DNA from: Melghirimyces algeriensis
GTDB lineage: Bacteria > Bacillota > Bacilli > Thermoactinomycetales > DSM-45169
Reading direction: 5' to 3'
DNA length: 64,000 nucleotides
Assembly (NCBI RefSeq): GCF_900182565.1
Contig: NZ_FXTI01000005.1
Location: forward strand, 1 to 64,000
Shown here: positions 52,748-61,345 of the stretch, one piece after another
Numbering within the stretch: the first letter of the stretch is position 1
Layout of the letters: each line of letters opens with the position of its first letter
Translations under genes and position numbers: made by a program
Notes under the pieces: model-generated
What the model saw: the letters and a program-made list of their open reading frames with translations, nothing else
Databases searched by the model: none
What the model was told of the DNA's origin: nothing

Positions 52748-52961
52748 TCAGACACCACCTTTTTCATCCATCTCATGGGCGACCATACCGCCCTTTTCCT
52801 GAAACAGGTCCGTTCACCTTCTATACACTTGTCACGAACCCACAGGAGTTGGTTCATGTATATGACAAGCAGGTAACTGTTAGTATCAGATCCACTCTAG
52901 CAAATTTCAGATCTCCAGACAAGATTGCGGTAGTCCTCCATTTATAACTACAGACCCATTG

Positions 52962-52987
52962 AAAAAACCCGATGCTTTTCGCATCGG
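52962..52987 (-). terminator. Terminator of the ftsEX-M23 gene group
   Basis: On the minus strand CCGATGC/GCATCGG closes on GAAAA and is followed by six T residues. It lies directly after element copy C. The 214 nt between it and ctpB show no gene. Confidence 0.8.
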
Positions 52988-52990
52988 TGG

Positions 52991-53165
52991 GACAAAGTGG
53001 GGATCAGGAAATCGCTTTCCCCGCAAAGAGGTTAAATGTGGCCCTCTTCACTTCCCGGTCCTAACCGGCTGGATAAAAGGGAAAATAGGTTGGCTGAACG
53101 GTGAAACCTGCGGGGTTTTCTTTGGTGGGAAAAGCAAATCCACCAAAAAATCGACTCCCTTTTCT
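52991..53165 (-). repeat. GACAAAG element, copy C, in the M23-peptidase 3' region
   Basis: The end with GACAAAGTGG (52991-53000) matches copy B, and the core AAAAGGG-AAA-AGGTTG-GCTGAACGGT (about 53075-53105) aligns with copies B and D. The outer stem is only partly kept (GGT/ACC arms), and the other end is diverged, with a GGTGG/CCACC hairpin in its place. It lies about 110 nt after the peptidase stop and 3 nt before the terminator stem. The left limit is uncertain. Confidence 0.6.
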
Positions 53166-53277
53166 GAAAGTGTTTTTATTCAATCGTCTCACCCAATGCC
53201 ATTGTGCATCGGAACAGGTCTTTACCAAACAGATGCTTGGGACTTTTACAGTTTCTCAATCCGTTTTGCGCAGACGA

Positions 53278-54348
53278 CTATTCCAGATAATTCATCGGGT
53301 TTTGCAACTTGCCGTTCTTTCGCACTTCAAAATGATTGTGGGGACCCGTTGAGTAACCATTGCTCCCAATGCTGGCAATACGCTGTCCCCGTTCAACATA
53401 ATCCCCTCTCCGAACCCGAACGGTATGGGGATACATATGTGCATAAAGCGTTGTTAGTTTACTGCCGTGATCAATCATAATGATCCATCCATATCCGGAG
53501 GAAGGACGACTGGCAATCACTACCCCATCCGCAGCAGCATATATGGGAGCACCGGCTTTCCCTGCGGTGTCAATTCCTGTATGCATTTTATATACTCCTG
53601 TCACCGGATGTTTGCGATAACCATAAGAAGAAGTGACTCGGTGGCTGTCACCTGGCCAGTGGAAGGGACCACCTGGATATTCAAATGTTCCATTTCGCAA
53701 TGCCAGGAGGTTCATCTTTCGAACCTCTTTTTCCTGAATCCTTTCTTCCTCTTGAATTTCGGCCAGTTTCACCTTGTTTTTCTGTTTGACCTCCTGCAAC
53801 TCTTCATAAGCCTGTTCAGCCTCTTTTGCTTGTTTTTCCCAATCCTTGGTCAGGTCATCCAACTTCTTTTTCTCTTTTAACTCCACCTTTTTTTCACGAA
53901 CAATTTCATTGACCAAATGGCGATCCTGTTTCACAATTAGTCGCAACATTTCAAACCGACTCAAAAACTCGGAAAAAGAAGATGCTGCCAACAAGGAGGA
54001 CATGTGTCCCATTTCTCCATTTTGGTACATGATTCTTAAGCGTTTCTTATAACGCTCTTCTTTTTTTTCGAGACGCTTCTGGATGGTTTTCAGCTTCTTG
54101 TTCACTTGGTAAATCTTATCATTGGTCTGATCGATCTTTTGGGCGATTTTGTCCATCTTTTTCTGCTTCTCTTCCATCTCTTTGACAACGTCTTTCATGT
54201 CACCCTTGATTTCCTTCTTTTGTTCACGGATCTCATCCAATTCTTCGCGAGCCTTCTTTACATTACTTTCCGCCCGAAGAGAATTGACGGAGATCAGGGT
54301 GGTTACCAAGCACAATACCAACAATCCAGAAATTGTACGTACTTTCAT
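53278..54348 (-). CDS. Coiled-coil M23 metallopeptidase (EnvC-like), copy 1
   Basis: The 356-residue exported protein has a signal peptide (about 1-27), a long coiled coil (about 28-220, rich in Lys/Glu, with KKLKTIQKRLEKKEERYKKRLRIMYQNGEM) and a C-terminal LytM domain. The zinc-ligand motifs HTGID and PHNHFEV are both present, so it is probably an active peptidoglycan endopeptidase. The layout is that of EnvC/PcsB-type proteins governed by FtsEX. It is 48 nt downstream of a second such gene and in the same direction as ftsEX. Confidence 0.92.
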   Translation of the reverse strand: MKVRTISGLLVLCLVTTLISVNSLRAESNVKKAREELDEIREQKKEIKGDMKDVVKEMEEKQKKMDKIAQKIDQTNDKIYQVNKKLKTIQKRLEKKEERYKKRLRIMYQNGEMGHMSSLLAASSFSEFLSRFEMLRLIVKQDRHLVNEIVREKKVELKEKKKLDDLTKDWEKQAKEAEQAYEELQEVKQKNKVKLAEIQEEERIQEKEVRKMNLLALRNGTFEYPGGPFHWPGDSHRVTSSYGYRKHPVTGVYKMHTGIDTAGKAGAPIYAAADGVVIASRPSSGYGWIIMIDHGSKLTTLYAHMYPHTVRVRRGDYVERGQRIASIGSNGYSTGPHNHFEVRKNGKLQNPMNYLE

Positions 54349-54396
54349 TTAAACCATTCACTCCAAGTGTACGACACTGTGCCAAAGATATTGATG

Positions 54397-55524
54397 TTAC
54401 TTGAGATACGGCATCGGATCGGTATGCTCTCCGTTTTTCAGCACTTCAAAGTGCAAATGGGGACCAGTAGACCAACCGTTATTACCTACCTCAGCAATCT
54501 TTTGACCTTTTGATACCGTTTGACCCACGCTGACATTGACATCCTGAGCATACATATGGGCATACAGTGTGGATAAACCGCCTCCATGATCAATCACCAC
54601 AATATACCCGTATCCTGTTGAAGGGCGCGATTGAATAACCTTCCCTCCAGCAGCAGCATAAATCGGCGTTCCCAGTGAAGCACCAAAGTCCACACCGGTA
54701 TGCATTTTATATGTCTTTCGAATCGGATGGTAACGCATCCCGTAAGTGGATGTAATCTCTCCTTTTACCGGGCGGGCAAACGTTCCTCCGTCATAGGTGG
54801 AGGATTTTGATTTTGATTGCTGTTGCTGCTTCCGAACCATATCCCGAATCTGTTTTCTTTCCTCTTCATTTGCCTCTTCCAGGTGCTCTTTTTCTTTCGC
54901 CAGTTCCTGGATTTGCTTTTCATGCTCTTTATAATCTTTAATGAGCCGGGAATGAATGGAATGCGCCTTTTTTGCCTTCTTTTTCCGATCCGCCAGCAAC
55001 TTTTCATATTTTTCTTTTTCTTTCTTCAGTATTACTTGATCCTGCTGATATCGCTTAATCAATTCCCGGTCTCTTTTCTCCACAATACGAATATAACTGA
55101 GCCGGCTGATAAATTGATCCAGGTTTTTTGCATTTAAAACAGACTCAATATAAAACATATCACCCTGTTGGTAAATGGTTCGAAGGCGGCCTTCGTAGAG
55201 TTGCTTCATTTCGTTAATGCGAGTCTCTTTCTTTTTCAGCTTCTTTTTTTTGTCACGCAATTTCTTTTCGAGAGAAAATACTTCTTTGTCCAGCTTTGCA
55301 AGTTTACGCTTTTTTTCTTCCAATTCAGCAAATATGGATTTAAGCTCTTTTTTTGTGTACGCTTTTTCCTTTTCTAACTGCTGGATTTCCTTATCCCGTT
55401 TCTTGATGTTCTCTTTTTTCTCTTCTATTTTCTCTGCATGAATGATAACGGGAGAAAGGAGGGTGGCACCAACAATCAACGAAGTCCACCCACATACAAG
55501 CTTTGTGAAAAGCTTTCGTTTCAT
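54397..55524 (-). CDS. Coiled-coil M23 metallopeptidase (EnvC-like), copy 2
   Basis: The 375-residue protein from the ATG at 55524 has GGAGGAGAAAGG before it; the frame is open 45 codons further upstream, inside ftsX. A signal peptide (about 1-32, ending IIHAEK) is followed by a coiled coil (about 32-235), a linker, and a LytM domain with HTGVD and PHLHFEV ligands. It is a paralogue of the next gene, and both follow ftsX. The two cannot be told apart in function from sequence. Confidence 0.92.
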   Translation of the reverse strand: MKRKLFTKLVCGWTSLIVGATLLSPVIIHAEKIEEKKENIKKRDKEIQQLEKEKAYTKKELKSIFAELEEKKRKLAKLDKEVFSLEKKLRDKKKKLKKKETRINEMKQLYEGRLRTIYQQGDMFYIESVLNAKNLDQFISRLSYIRIVEKRDRELIKRYQQDQVILKKEKEKYEKLLADRKKKAKKAHSIHSRLIKDYKEHEKQIQELAKEKEHLEEANEEERKQIRDMVRKQQQQSKSKSSTYDGGTFARPVKGEITSTYGMRYHPIRKTYKMHTGVDFGASLGTPIYAAAGGKVIQSRPSTGYGYIVVIDHGGGLSTLYAHMYAQDVNVSVGQTVSKGQKIAEVGNNGWSTGPHLHFEVLKNGEHTDPMPYLK

Positions 55525-55556
55525 AACCTTTCTCCTCCCCATATGGATCTTTTGTA

Positions 55557-56456
55557 TTAGGTACGCAGGAACCGTCGAATGGAAATCAAACTTCCCCAAA
55601 CCCCGATCAGAATACCAAGCAAGGTCGTGATTCCTGCTACATAAAGAGATAGAGGCCACATACCGAGCAATTTAAAGAAGCTGTACGCTTTGTCTGCATC
55701 CAAAATACCGAGCAAGCCATTGTAACCCAACAACACCACCGTAATGGGTACCATAGCACCCAGAACTCCAATCACTGAACCCTCAATAAAGAAAGGCCAG
55801 CGAATAAACCAGTTACTCGCCCCCACCAGACGCATAATTTCAATTTCCCGACGGCGGGCAAAAATGGTCAGCTTAATGGTATTGGAGATTAAAAACGCTG
55901 CCAGAACTGCCAAGCCTAAACCAAAAATCAGGACGATATTTCGCACCCAACCCGACAGATCAAGAATCCGATCCGATACCCCTTCTCCATAATCCACCTG
56001 CTCTACATTGTTGGGGTAATTCTTTTTGATTTTTTCAGCGAGCGCTTCCGTCTTTTGAGGATCAGCGGCATAAATCTCCAACATATCCGGCAAAGGATTA
56101 TCTTTTTCCAATCCTTCCAAAAATTCCTTGTCATCCCCCCATTGCTGTTTCATCGTCTTCAATCCTTCTTCTTTTGAAACGAAACTAACATTTTTCACCT
56201 GAGGGTCTTTTTTAATTTGAGACTGAATATCATCGATCTGGTCATCGGTAATCGAAGGTGCCAATGAAGCTCGGATAGCCACCTGTTTATCCAGCTCTGC
56301 AGCCATATAACTGATATTGAAAGCAAATACCAGGAAGATACCAAAAATCAGGAGGGTAACACTGACAGCACTGACAGCAGCAAATGTCATCCAGTTGTTC
56401 CTCGTCAGGCTTCGGAAGGCTTCCCGGAAGTGTCGAATAATTGTATCAATCTTCAT
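55557..56456 (-). CDS. ftsX: Cell-division ABC transporter permease FtsX
   Basis: FtsX with FtsE forms a membrane complex that activates peptidoglycan hydrolases outside the cell. The 299-residue protein has four membrane segments, one near residues 22-45 and three in the C-terminal half, and the large outer loop (about 50-170) that contacts the coiled-coil partner. The start overlaps ftsE by 11 bases. Confidence 0.96.
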   Translation of the reverse strand: MKIDTIIRHFREAFRSLTRNNWMTFAAVSAVSVTLLIFGIFLVFAFNISYMAAELDKQVAIRASLAPSITDDQIDDIQSQIKKDPQVKNVSFVSKEEGLKTMKQQWGDDKEFLEGLEKDNPLPDMLEIYAADPQKTEALAEKIKKNYPNNVEQVDYGEGVSDRILDLSGWVRNIVLIFGLGLAVLAAFLISNTIKLTIFARRREIEIMRLVGASNWFIRWPFFIEGSVIGVLGAMVPITVVLLGYNGLLGILDADKAYSFFKLLGMWPLSLYVAGITTLLGILIGVWGSLISIRRFLRT

Positions 56457-57132
56457 AGCCGTACTCTCCCCCCTGCTCGTCGCGAACGATCACACCCTGT
56501 TCAATGGCAATAACACGCTTACGCATTGTATTTACGATCTCTCTGTTATGCGTAGCCATCACAACCGTCGTTCCTCTGGCATTAATCTCTTCCAGCAAAT
56601 ACATAATATCCCATGAGTTCTCCGGATCAAGGTTCCCTGTCGGCTCATCGGCAATCAAAAAATTGGGATTATTTACCATAGCCCTAGCGATGGAAACCCG
56701 TTGCTGCTCCCCACCAGAGAGCTGGGAAGGCCGTGCATGCATACGGTCATAAAGACCAACCAACTCCAACACTTCCTGAACCCGTCTGCGAATTTTCCGT
56801 TTCGGAGCTTCCACCGCTTCCATTGCAAAAGCCACGTTTTCATATGCCGTCAGGTTAGACAACAATTTGTAGTCCTGAAATACGACGCCGATATTCCGGC
56901 GCAGGTATGGAATCTTCCAGTCTCTCACCCGCTTGACATTGACTCCATTGATCAAAATGACACCATGAGTTGGCTTTTCTTCTCGATACATCAGCCGGAT
57001 AAACGTACTTTTACCCGCACCGCTCGGTCCAACCACGTAAACAAACTCACCCTGATCAATCTTTGTATTGATTCCATTTAATGCTTTTACGCCGTTGGCA
57101 TATACCTTGTACACATCATGCATTTCGATCAT
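56446..57132 (-). CDS. ftsE: Cell-division ABC transporter ATP-binding protein FtsE
   Basis: The 228-residue ATPase has Walker A GPSGAGKST, signature LSGGEQQRVSIARAM, Walker B FLIADEPTGNLD and the switch histidine in VVMATHNRE. It drives FtsX. A TATAAT-like -10 is visible at about 57240-57246 (minus strand) but without a good -35. It is the first gene of the group ftsE-ftsX-M23-M23. Confidence 0.97.
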   Translation of the reverse strand: MIEMHDVYKVYANGVKALNGINTKIDQGEFVYVVGPSGAGKSTFIRLMYREEKPTHGVILINGVNVKRVRDWKIPYLRRNIGVVFQDYKLLSNLTAYENVAFAMEAVEAPKRKIRRRVQEVLELVGLYDRMHARPSQLSGGEQQRVSIARAMVNNPNFLIADEPTGNLDPENSWDIMYLLEEINARGTTVVMATHNREIVNTMRKRVIAIEQGVIVRDEQGGEYGYED

Positions 57133-57306
57133 GCTATATCACCTACATATGTTTTAGGGTCACGGCCTACCTTCCTGACCGCTCAGAGTAAGCAATCGTT
57201 GTGAGGGAAAACAGGGGTTATAAGTCCGAAAAACCTTTTACCATTATATCATTTCTATGTTTTTTTCCCATAAGCAACAAGTAGGATTGTTTACAAAATG
57301 ACATAG

Positions 57307-57336
57307 GAAAACCTGCCAACAGACTTATTGGCAGGT
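57307..57336 (-). terminator. Terminator of argGH
   Basis: On the minus strand ACCTGCCAA/TTGGCAGGT is followed by TTTTCC, 21 nt after the argH stop. Confidence 0.8.
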
Positions 57337-57356
57337 CTCTAGAGATCTTCCATTTT

Positions 57357-58760
57357 TTAATAGATAACGGTATTTAACCAGTCAAGGGTTTCATCAATCT
57401 CTTTCCTTTTTTTCCGCAATACTTCCAGAACTCGCTCACGAGCTGTCCCACTACCTGATTTTCTGGCATCTGTCACATTGCTGACCTGTAATTTTTCGTA
57501 AACATCTTCTTCAATCAGCGGACAAACCGTTTGATATGCTCCCAAATCTACATCCAATAGAGTAATGCCTTTCTGAACACAATCCAGAACAATCCGTCCC
57601 ACCACTTCATGAGCCTGTCGGAAAGGCAATCCCTTGTTCACGAGGTAATCGGCCAGATCGGTCGCGTTGGAAAAGCCTTCTTCAGCGTTCTCGCGCATCT
57701 TTTTCTCATTCACTTTCATCCCTTCCACCATGGGAGCCATGAGCGCCAACGCTCCCGTCAGTGTTTCAACCGTATCAAAAATCCCTTCCTTATCCTCTTG
57801 CATATCTTTATTATAAGCAAGTGGCAAAGCTTTCAATGTGGTCAATAAAGCAATCCAGCTACCCATAACACGCCCTGTCTTGCCCCGGATCAATTCCGGA
57901 ACATCCGGATTTTTTTTCTGGGGCATCATACTGCTCCCGGTACAAAACGCATCATCCAGTTCAATGTAACCAAATTCCTCACTGGACCACAAGATCAATT
58001 CCTCCGACAATCGGGAAAGGTGTACCATAATCAATGAAGAAATCGATAAAAATTCAACCAGATAATCCCGATCGCTTACCGCATCCATGCTGTTGTCATA
58101 AAGCCTTTTGAACCCCAATTCCTCCGCCACCTGTTCCCGTTGGATGGGAAATGTCGTACCGGCGAGCGCTCCCGCTCCCAAGGGGAGCATATTGACCCGT
58201 TTGTAACTATCCACAAGCCGCTCAATATCTCTTCCAAACATATCGACATAAGCCAAAAGATGGTGAGCCAGCCTCACAGGCTGAGCCCGTTGCAAGTGGG
58301 TGTATCCAGGAAGAATGGTATCGACGTGCTGCTCTGCCTTGGACGTCAAGGATTCTCTCAGACCGAGCAATCCCTGTACCAAATCCAGGGTCCGAGCTCT
58401 GACATACAGATGCATATCCAAAGCGACTTGATCATTTCGACTCCGACCGGTGTGAAGCTTTCCGCCCACGGGTCCCACTTCTTCAATCAAGAGTTTTTCA
58501 ATATTCATGTGAATATCTTCATGGGTGACGGAAAATTCCACCTCACCGGATTGAATTCGCTTTCTGATTTTTTTTAATCCCTCTGTGATCACTTTGGCCT
58601 CATCCGGCTCAATAATGCCACAATCCCCCAGCATTTTTACATGCGCCAGACTTCCCCGGATATCTTCCTCAAACAGTTTTTGGTCAAAATCAATCGATGC
58701 TGTATATTCTTCAACGAGCCGGTTGGTTGGCTTCGTAAAGCGACCGCCCCAAAGCTTCAT
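57357..58760 (-). CDS. argH: Argininosuccinate lyase
   Basis: The last enzyme of arginine synthesis splits argininosuccinate into arginine and fumarate. The 467 residues include MKLWGGRFTKPTN, the SHTGRSRNDQ-type motif LHTGRSRNDQVALD, the histidine region GYTHLQRAQPVRL, and the family signature GSSMMPQKKNPDVPE. The start lies 50 bases inside the end of argG, with AAAGGAGG nine or so bases before the ATG, so the overlap is real and the genes are coupled. Confidence 0.97.
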   Translation of the reverse strand: MKLWGGRFTKPTNRLVEEYTASIDFDQKLFEEDIRGSLAHVKMLGDCGIIEPDEAKVITEGLKKIRKRIQSGEVEFSVTHEDIHMNIEKLLIEEVGPVGGKLHTGRSRNDQVALDMHLYVRARTLDLVQGLLGLRESLTSKAEQHVDTILPGYTHLQRAQPVRLAHHLLAYVDMFGRDIERLVDSYKRVNMLPLGAGALAGTTFPIQREQVAEELGFKRLYDNSMDAVSDRDYLVEFLSISSLIMVHLSRLSEELILWSSEEFGYIELDDAFCTGSSMMPQKKNPDVPELIRGKTGRVMGSWIALLTTLKALPLAYNKDMQEDKEGIFDTVETLTGALALMAPMVEGMKVNEKKMRENAEEGFSNATDLADYLVNKGLPFRQAHEVVGRIVLDCVQKGITLLDVDLGAYQTVCPLIEEDVYEKLQVSNVTDARKSGSGTARERVLEVLRKKRKEIDETLDWLNTVIY

Positions 58761-59973
58761 CTAGATCTGAATCCTCCTTTTTCTGATTCACCTTGGCGTG
58801 AACCTCGGTGGGCAATCCCCAAAGTTGAATAAATCCAACCGCTGATTGATGATTGAAGGTGTCATCAGGAGTATAAGTTGCCAGATCCTCCCGATACAGC
58901 GAATGCTCCGATTGTCTTCCCATCACAGATGCCTGCCCCTTGAAAAGGCGTACCCGAACGGTTCCTGTCACGGTTTGCTGGGTTTCATCCATAAATACAT
59001 CCAATGCTTGCTTCAAAGGGGAGAACCAAAGGCCTTCATAGATGAGCTCCGACCATTTGTTTTCAGCCATCGTTTTAAACCGTGTCATCTCCCGCGTATG
59101 GGTGAGAAATTCCAACTCCTTGTGCGCATGAATCAATGTGACTGCTGCCGGACACTCATAAACTTCCCTTGATTTTATGCCTACCAGCCGATTCTCTACA
59201 TGATCAATCCGCCCCACTCCGTGCTTGCCGGCAAGCTGATTCAGTTTATTTAACAACTGATCAAAAGGCATCTTCTCTCCATTTAGAGCAACCGGCTTAC
59301 CTTTCACAAACGTGATCTCCACTTCCTCCGGCTGATCCGGGGTCTTTTCCACTGATTGGGTCCATTCATAGGCTCCTTCCGGAGGTGAAGCCCAGGGGTT
59401 TTCCAACACACCACACTCACAACTTCTGCCCCACAGATTCTGATCGATACTGTACGGGTTATCCAGATCCACGGGTACCGGGATTCCATGATTGCGGGCA
59501 TACGCGATTTCTTCATCCCTGGACATCGCCCATTCACGAACCGGAGCAATCACTTCCAAATCAGGATTTAAGGCTTTAACCGCCACCTCAAACCGAACCT
59601 GATCATTTCCCTTACCCGTGCACCCATGAGCCACCGCTACGGCTCCTTCGCTTTCCGCTGTTTTCACCAATATTTGAGCAATCAGGGGACGGGACAAGGC
59701 AGAAACCAAAGGATATTTTCCTTCATACATCGCATTTGCCTTTAATGCAGGTAGCAAATAATGTTCCGCAAAGGACTGCCGGGTATCCACCACCATTGAT
59801 TTGACAGCACCCACTTTTAGCGCTTTTTCTTTAATAAATTGAAGATCCTTTCCTTCTCCCACATCCAAGGCCACAGCGATCACATCATAACCATAGTTCT
59901 CCTTCAGCCACTGAATCGCTACCGATGTATCCAACCCGCCTGAATATGCGAGTATCACTTTCCCTTTGCTCAT
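58711..59973 (-). CDS. argG: Argininosuccinate synthase
   Basis: ArgG joins citrulline and aspartate using ATP. From the ATG at 59973, preceded by GAGGTG, the protein has 420 residues with the P-loop AYSGGLDTSVAIQWL, the citrulline and aspartate site AHGCTGKGNDQVRFE, and the conserved WGRSCECGVLENPW. The frame is open nine codons further upstream. A weak ARG-box-like stretch (ATGAATTTTTAT, near 59988-60000) lies between promoter and start and may bind the arginine repressor; it matches only in part. Confidence 0.96.
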   Translation of the reverse strand: MSKGKVILAYSGGLDTSVAIQWLKENYGYDVIAVALDVGEGKDLQFIKEKALKVGAVKSMVVDTRQSFAEHYLLPALKANAMYEGKYPLVSALSRPLIAQILVKTAESEGAVAVAHGCTGKGNDQVRFEVAVKALNPDLEVIAPVREWAMSRDEEIAYARNHGIPVPVDLDNPYSIDQNLWGRSCECGVLENPWASPPEGAYEWTQSVEKTPDQPEEVEITFVKGKPVALNGEKMPFDQLLNKLNQLAGKHGVGRIDHVENRLVGIKSREVYECPAAVTLIHAHKELEFLTHTREMTRFKTMAENKWSELIYEGLWFSPLKQALDVFMDETQQTVTGTVRVRLFKGQASVMGRQSEHSLYREDLATYTPDDTFNHQSAVGFIQLWGLPTEVHAKVNQKKEDSDLDEALGRSLYEANQPAR

Positions 59974-60011
59974 CCGAAACACCTCGTTATAAAAATTCAT
60001 CTTGTTGCATT

Positions 60012-60040
60012 ATTATACATATCACTTCATAAAAAGTCCA
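60012..60040 (-). promoter_or_regulatory. SigmaA promoter of argGH
   Basis: On the minus strand TGGACT (60035-60040) and TATAAT (60012-60017) are 17 bp apart, about 40 nt before the argG start. Confidence 0.7.
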
Positions 60041-60171
60041 TACCCGTTTTTGTATGAAATACAGGAATGGATCTGAAGGAGCATCAAGTGAACCTATTAC
60101 ATTTGTGGACGGCAAACGTGCAGAGACAGAAATCACTCCCCACACTTCAATGAATCAAGAATACCTCCTAT

Positions 60172-60205
60172 AAAAAGACCGTTTCCCTCAACAAGGAAAC
60201 GGTCT
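60172..60205 (-). terminator. Terminator of the SRPBCC-like gene
   Basis: On the minus strand an 11-bp stem AGACCGTTTCC/GGAAACGGTCT is followed by five T residues. Confidence 0.85.
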
Positions 60206-60212
60206 GCTGCCT

Positions 60213-60665
60213 TTATGCCGATGCAGCTTGGGCTTCCATGATATTTTTGAGGTTTTTTAAGTAAACGGCGAGGGAGCGTCGAGCTTTCCATGCGATCAAC
60301 CGCGTCTTTAACGCATTTCCCCCTACAGCCATACTGACTTCACAATCACAGGACAGCTGAGTCTCTTCCTGTTTCTCTTCCAAACTGAAGAAGACATCCA
60401 GATAGGTTTGGGGCAAGTACAACCGAACACCAAACAGATCCGGTTTGCGATAAGCGATGATCTCTCCCTCAATCATCCGTTGCTTTCGGCCGGGTCGGAA
60501 ATGCAATGTAAACGTCGTTCCCTTCCATTCACCGTTTTCCGGCAGTTCTTCATACGTCATTCGATCCAAGCGGGGAAGCCACTGCTTTAATTTCCCTTCC
60601 ATCTCCAGGGATTCAAAAAGGGATTCTTGTAATGTTTTTATCCCTACATCCATGGTAAAATGCAT
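60213..60665 (-). CDS. SRPBCC-like protein of unknown function
   Basis: From the ATG at 60665, which follows AAAGGAGGG, the protein has about 150 residues. It begins with a helix (VGIKTLQESLFESLEMEGKLKQWLPRL) and continues as alternating strands (GTTFTLHFRPGRKQRMIEGEIIAYRKPDLFGVRLYLPQTYLDVFFSLE) with a long C-terminal helix, a layout like the START/SRPBCC fold for hydrophobic ligands. No catalytic motif is seen. It is separated by a terminator from the DUF350 operon upstream, so it may be independent. Confidence 0.75.
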   Translation of the reverse strand: MHFTMDVGIKTLQESLFESLEMEGKLKQWLPRLDRMTYEELPENGEWKGTTFTLHFRPGRKQRMIEGEIIAYRKPDLFGVRLYLPQTYLDVFFSLEEKQEETQLSCDCEVSMAVGGNALKTRLIAWKARRSLAVYLKNLKNIMEAQAASA

Positions 60666-60811
60666 ACTTCTTCCCTCCTTTAAAAGGTTGAAACCAACCC
60701 TCCACCCTTTCAACAGTCCATTATCATACTCGGTTTTTCACTGGAGGTAAAATTTCTGATTTTTGGGAAATATAACTGTCTAACTCTCCTTATGTCTAAA
60801 ACTTTAATCTC

Positions 60812-60853
60812 AAAAGCCCCCTCGGCTGAAAAGAGGATACAAGCCAAGGGGGC
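60812..60853 (-). terminator. Terminator of the ATP-grasp/DUF350 operon
   Basis: On the minus strand GCCCCCTTGGCT/AGCCGAGGGGGC forms a long stem with one mismatch, followed by TTTTGA. Confidence 0.8.
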
Positions 60854-60876
60854 AAACAGATGTTTCTTTTCCAAAA

Positions 60877-61314
60877 TCAGTAACTGATCAAGGCAGCCAT
60901 CAACAATCCAGTAGAGATGCTTAATAAAGAAGTAAAAATCCCTACAGACACATTTCCGTTTGGAATTTCAGAAACAATTCGAAAGGGGGTAATGAGCTCA
61001 AACAGGTAAAAGATGATCACCTGAAAAACAGCCCCGATCACTCCCCAGATTACCAAATCCACAAGCCCCAATGAATGGTAGATGGCGGAGGCCAGTACCA
61101 AACAGAGTCCAAGCAGCTTCCCTCCCAGATCGTAAGCGGCTGCTTTTGCCGCATGAAACGCCTGGGAATCGGACGCATCTGCCCCTTCTTTAATCAGCTG
61201 AATTTCCCGGTAGGGGGTTGTAAGCAGGAACAAGAGTGCTCCCAGAACCACCAAAGGAATTGTTACACCCAAATAGGACAAAAAATTTAATATATAACTC
61301 CATTGTTCTAACAA
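60877..61314 (-). CDS. DUF350-family membrane protein (YjfL-like)
   Basis: The 145-residue protein has four predicted membrane segments (about 10-32, 62-82, 85-108, 120-142) and the pattern PYREIQLIKEGADASDSQAFHAAKAAAYDLGGKLLGL seen in DUF350 proteins. The start is a TTG with AAGGAG seven bases before it. DUF350 genes often travel with a glutathionylspermidine-synthase-like gene, as here; the function is unknown. Confidence 0.85.
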   Translation of the reverse strand: MLEQWSYILNFLSYLGVTIPLVVLGALLFLLTTPYREIQLIKEGADASDSQAFHAAKAAAYDLGGKLLGLCLVLASAIYHSLGLVDLVIWGVIGAVFQVIIFYLFELITPFRIVSEIPNGNVSVGIFTSLLSISTGLLMAALISY

Positions 61315-61345
61315 ATGAATACTCCTTTCCCTTTTAAAATATGGA

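Noticed and set aside
53155..53175. CTTTGTC arm at the far end of element copy C
   Set aside because: Only a vague similarity (CCCTTTTCTGAAAG) is seen, so this end of copy C is treated as diverged and its limit as uncertain.
59983..60000. ArgR-binding ARG box before argG
   Set aside because: Only about half of the 18-bp consensus is matched, so it is mentioned under argG but not listed as a site.
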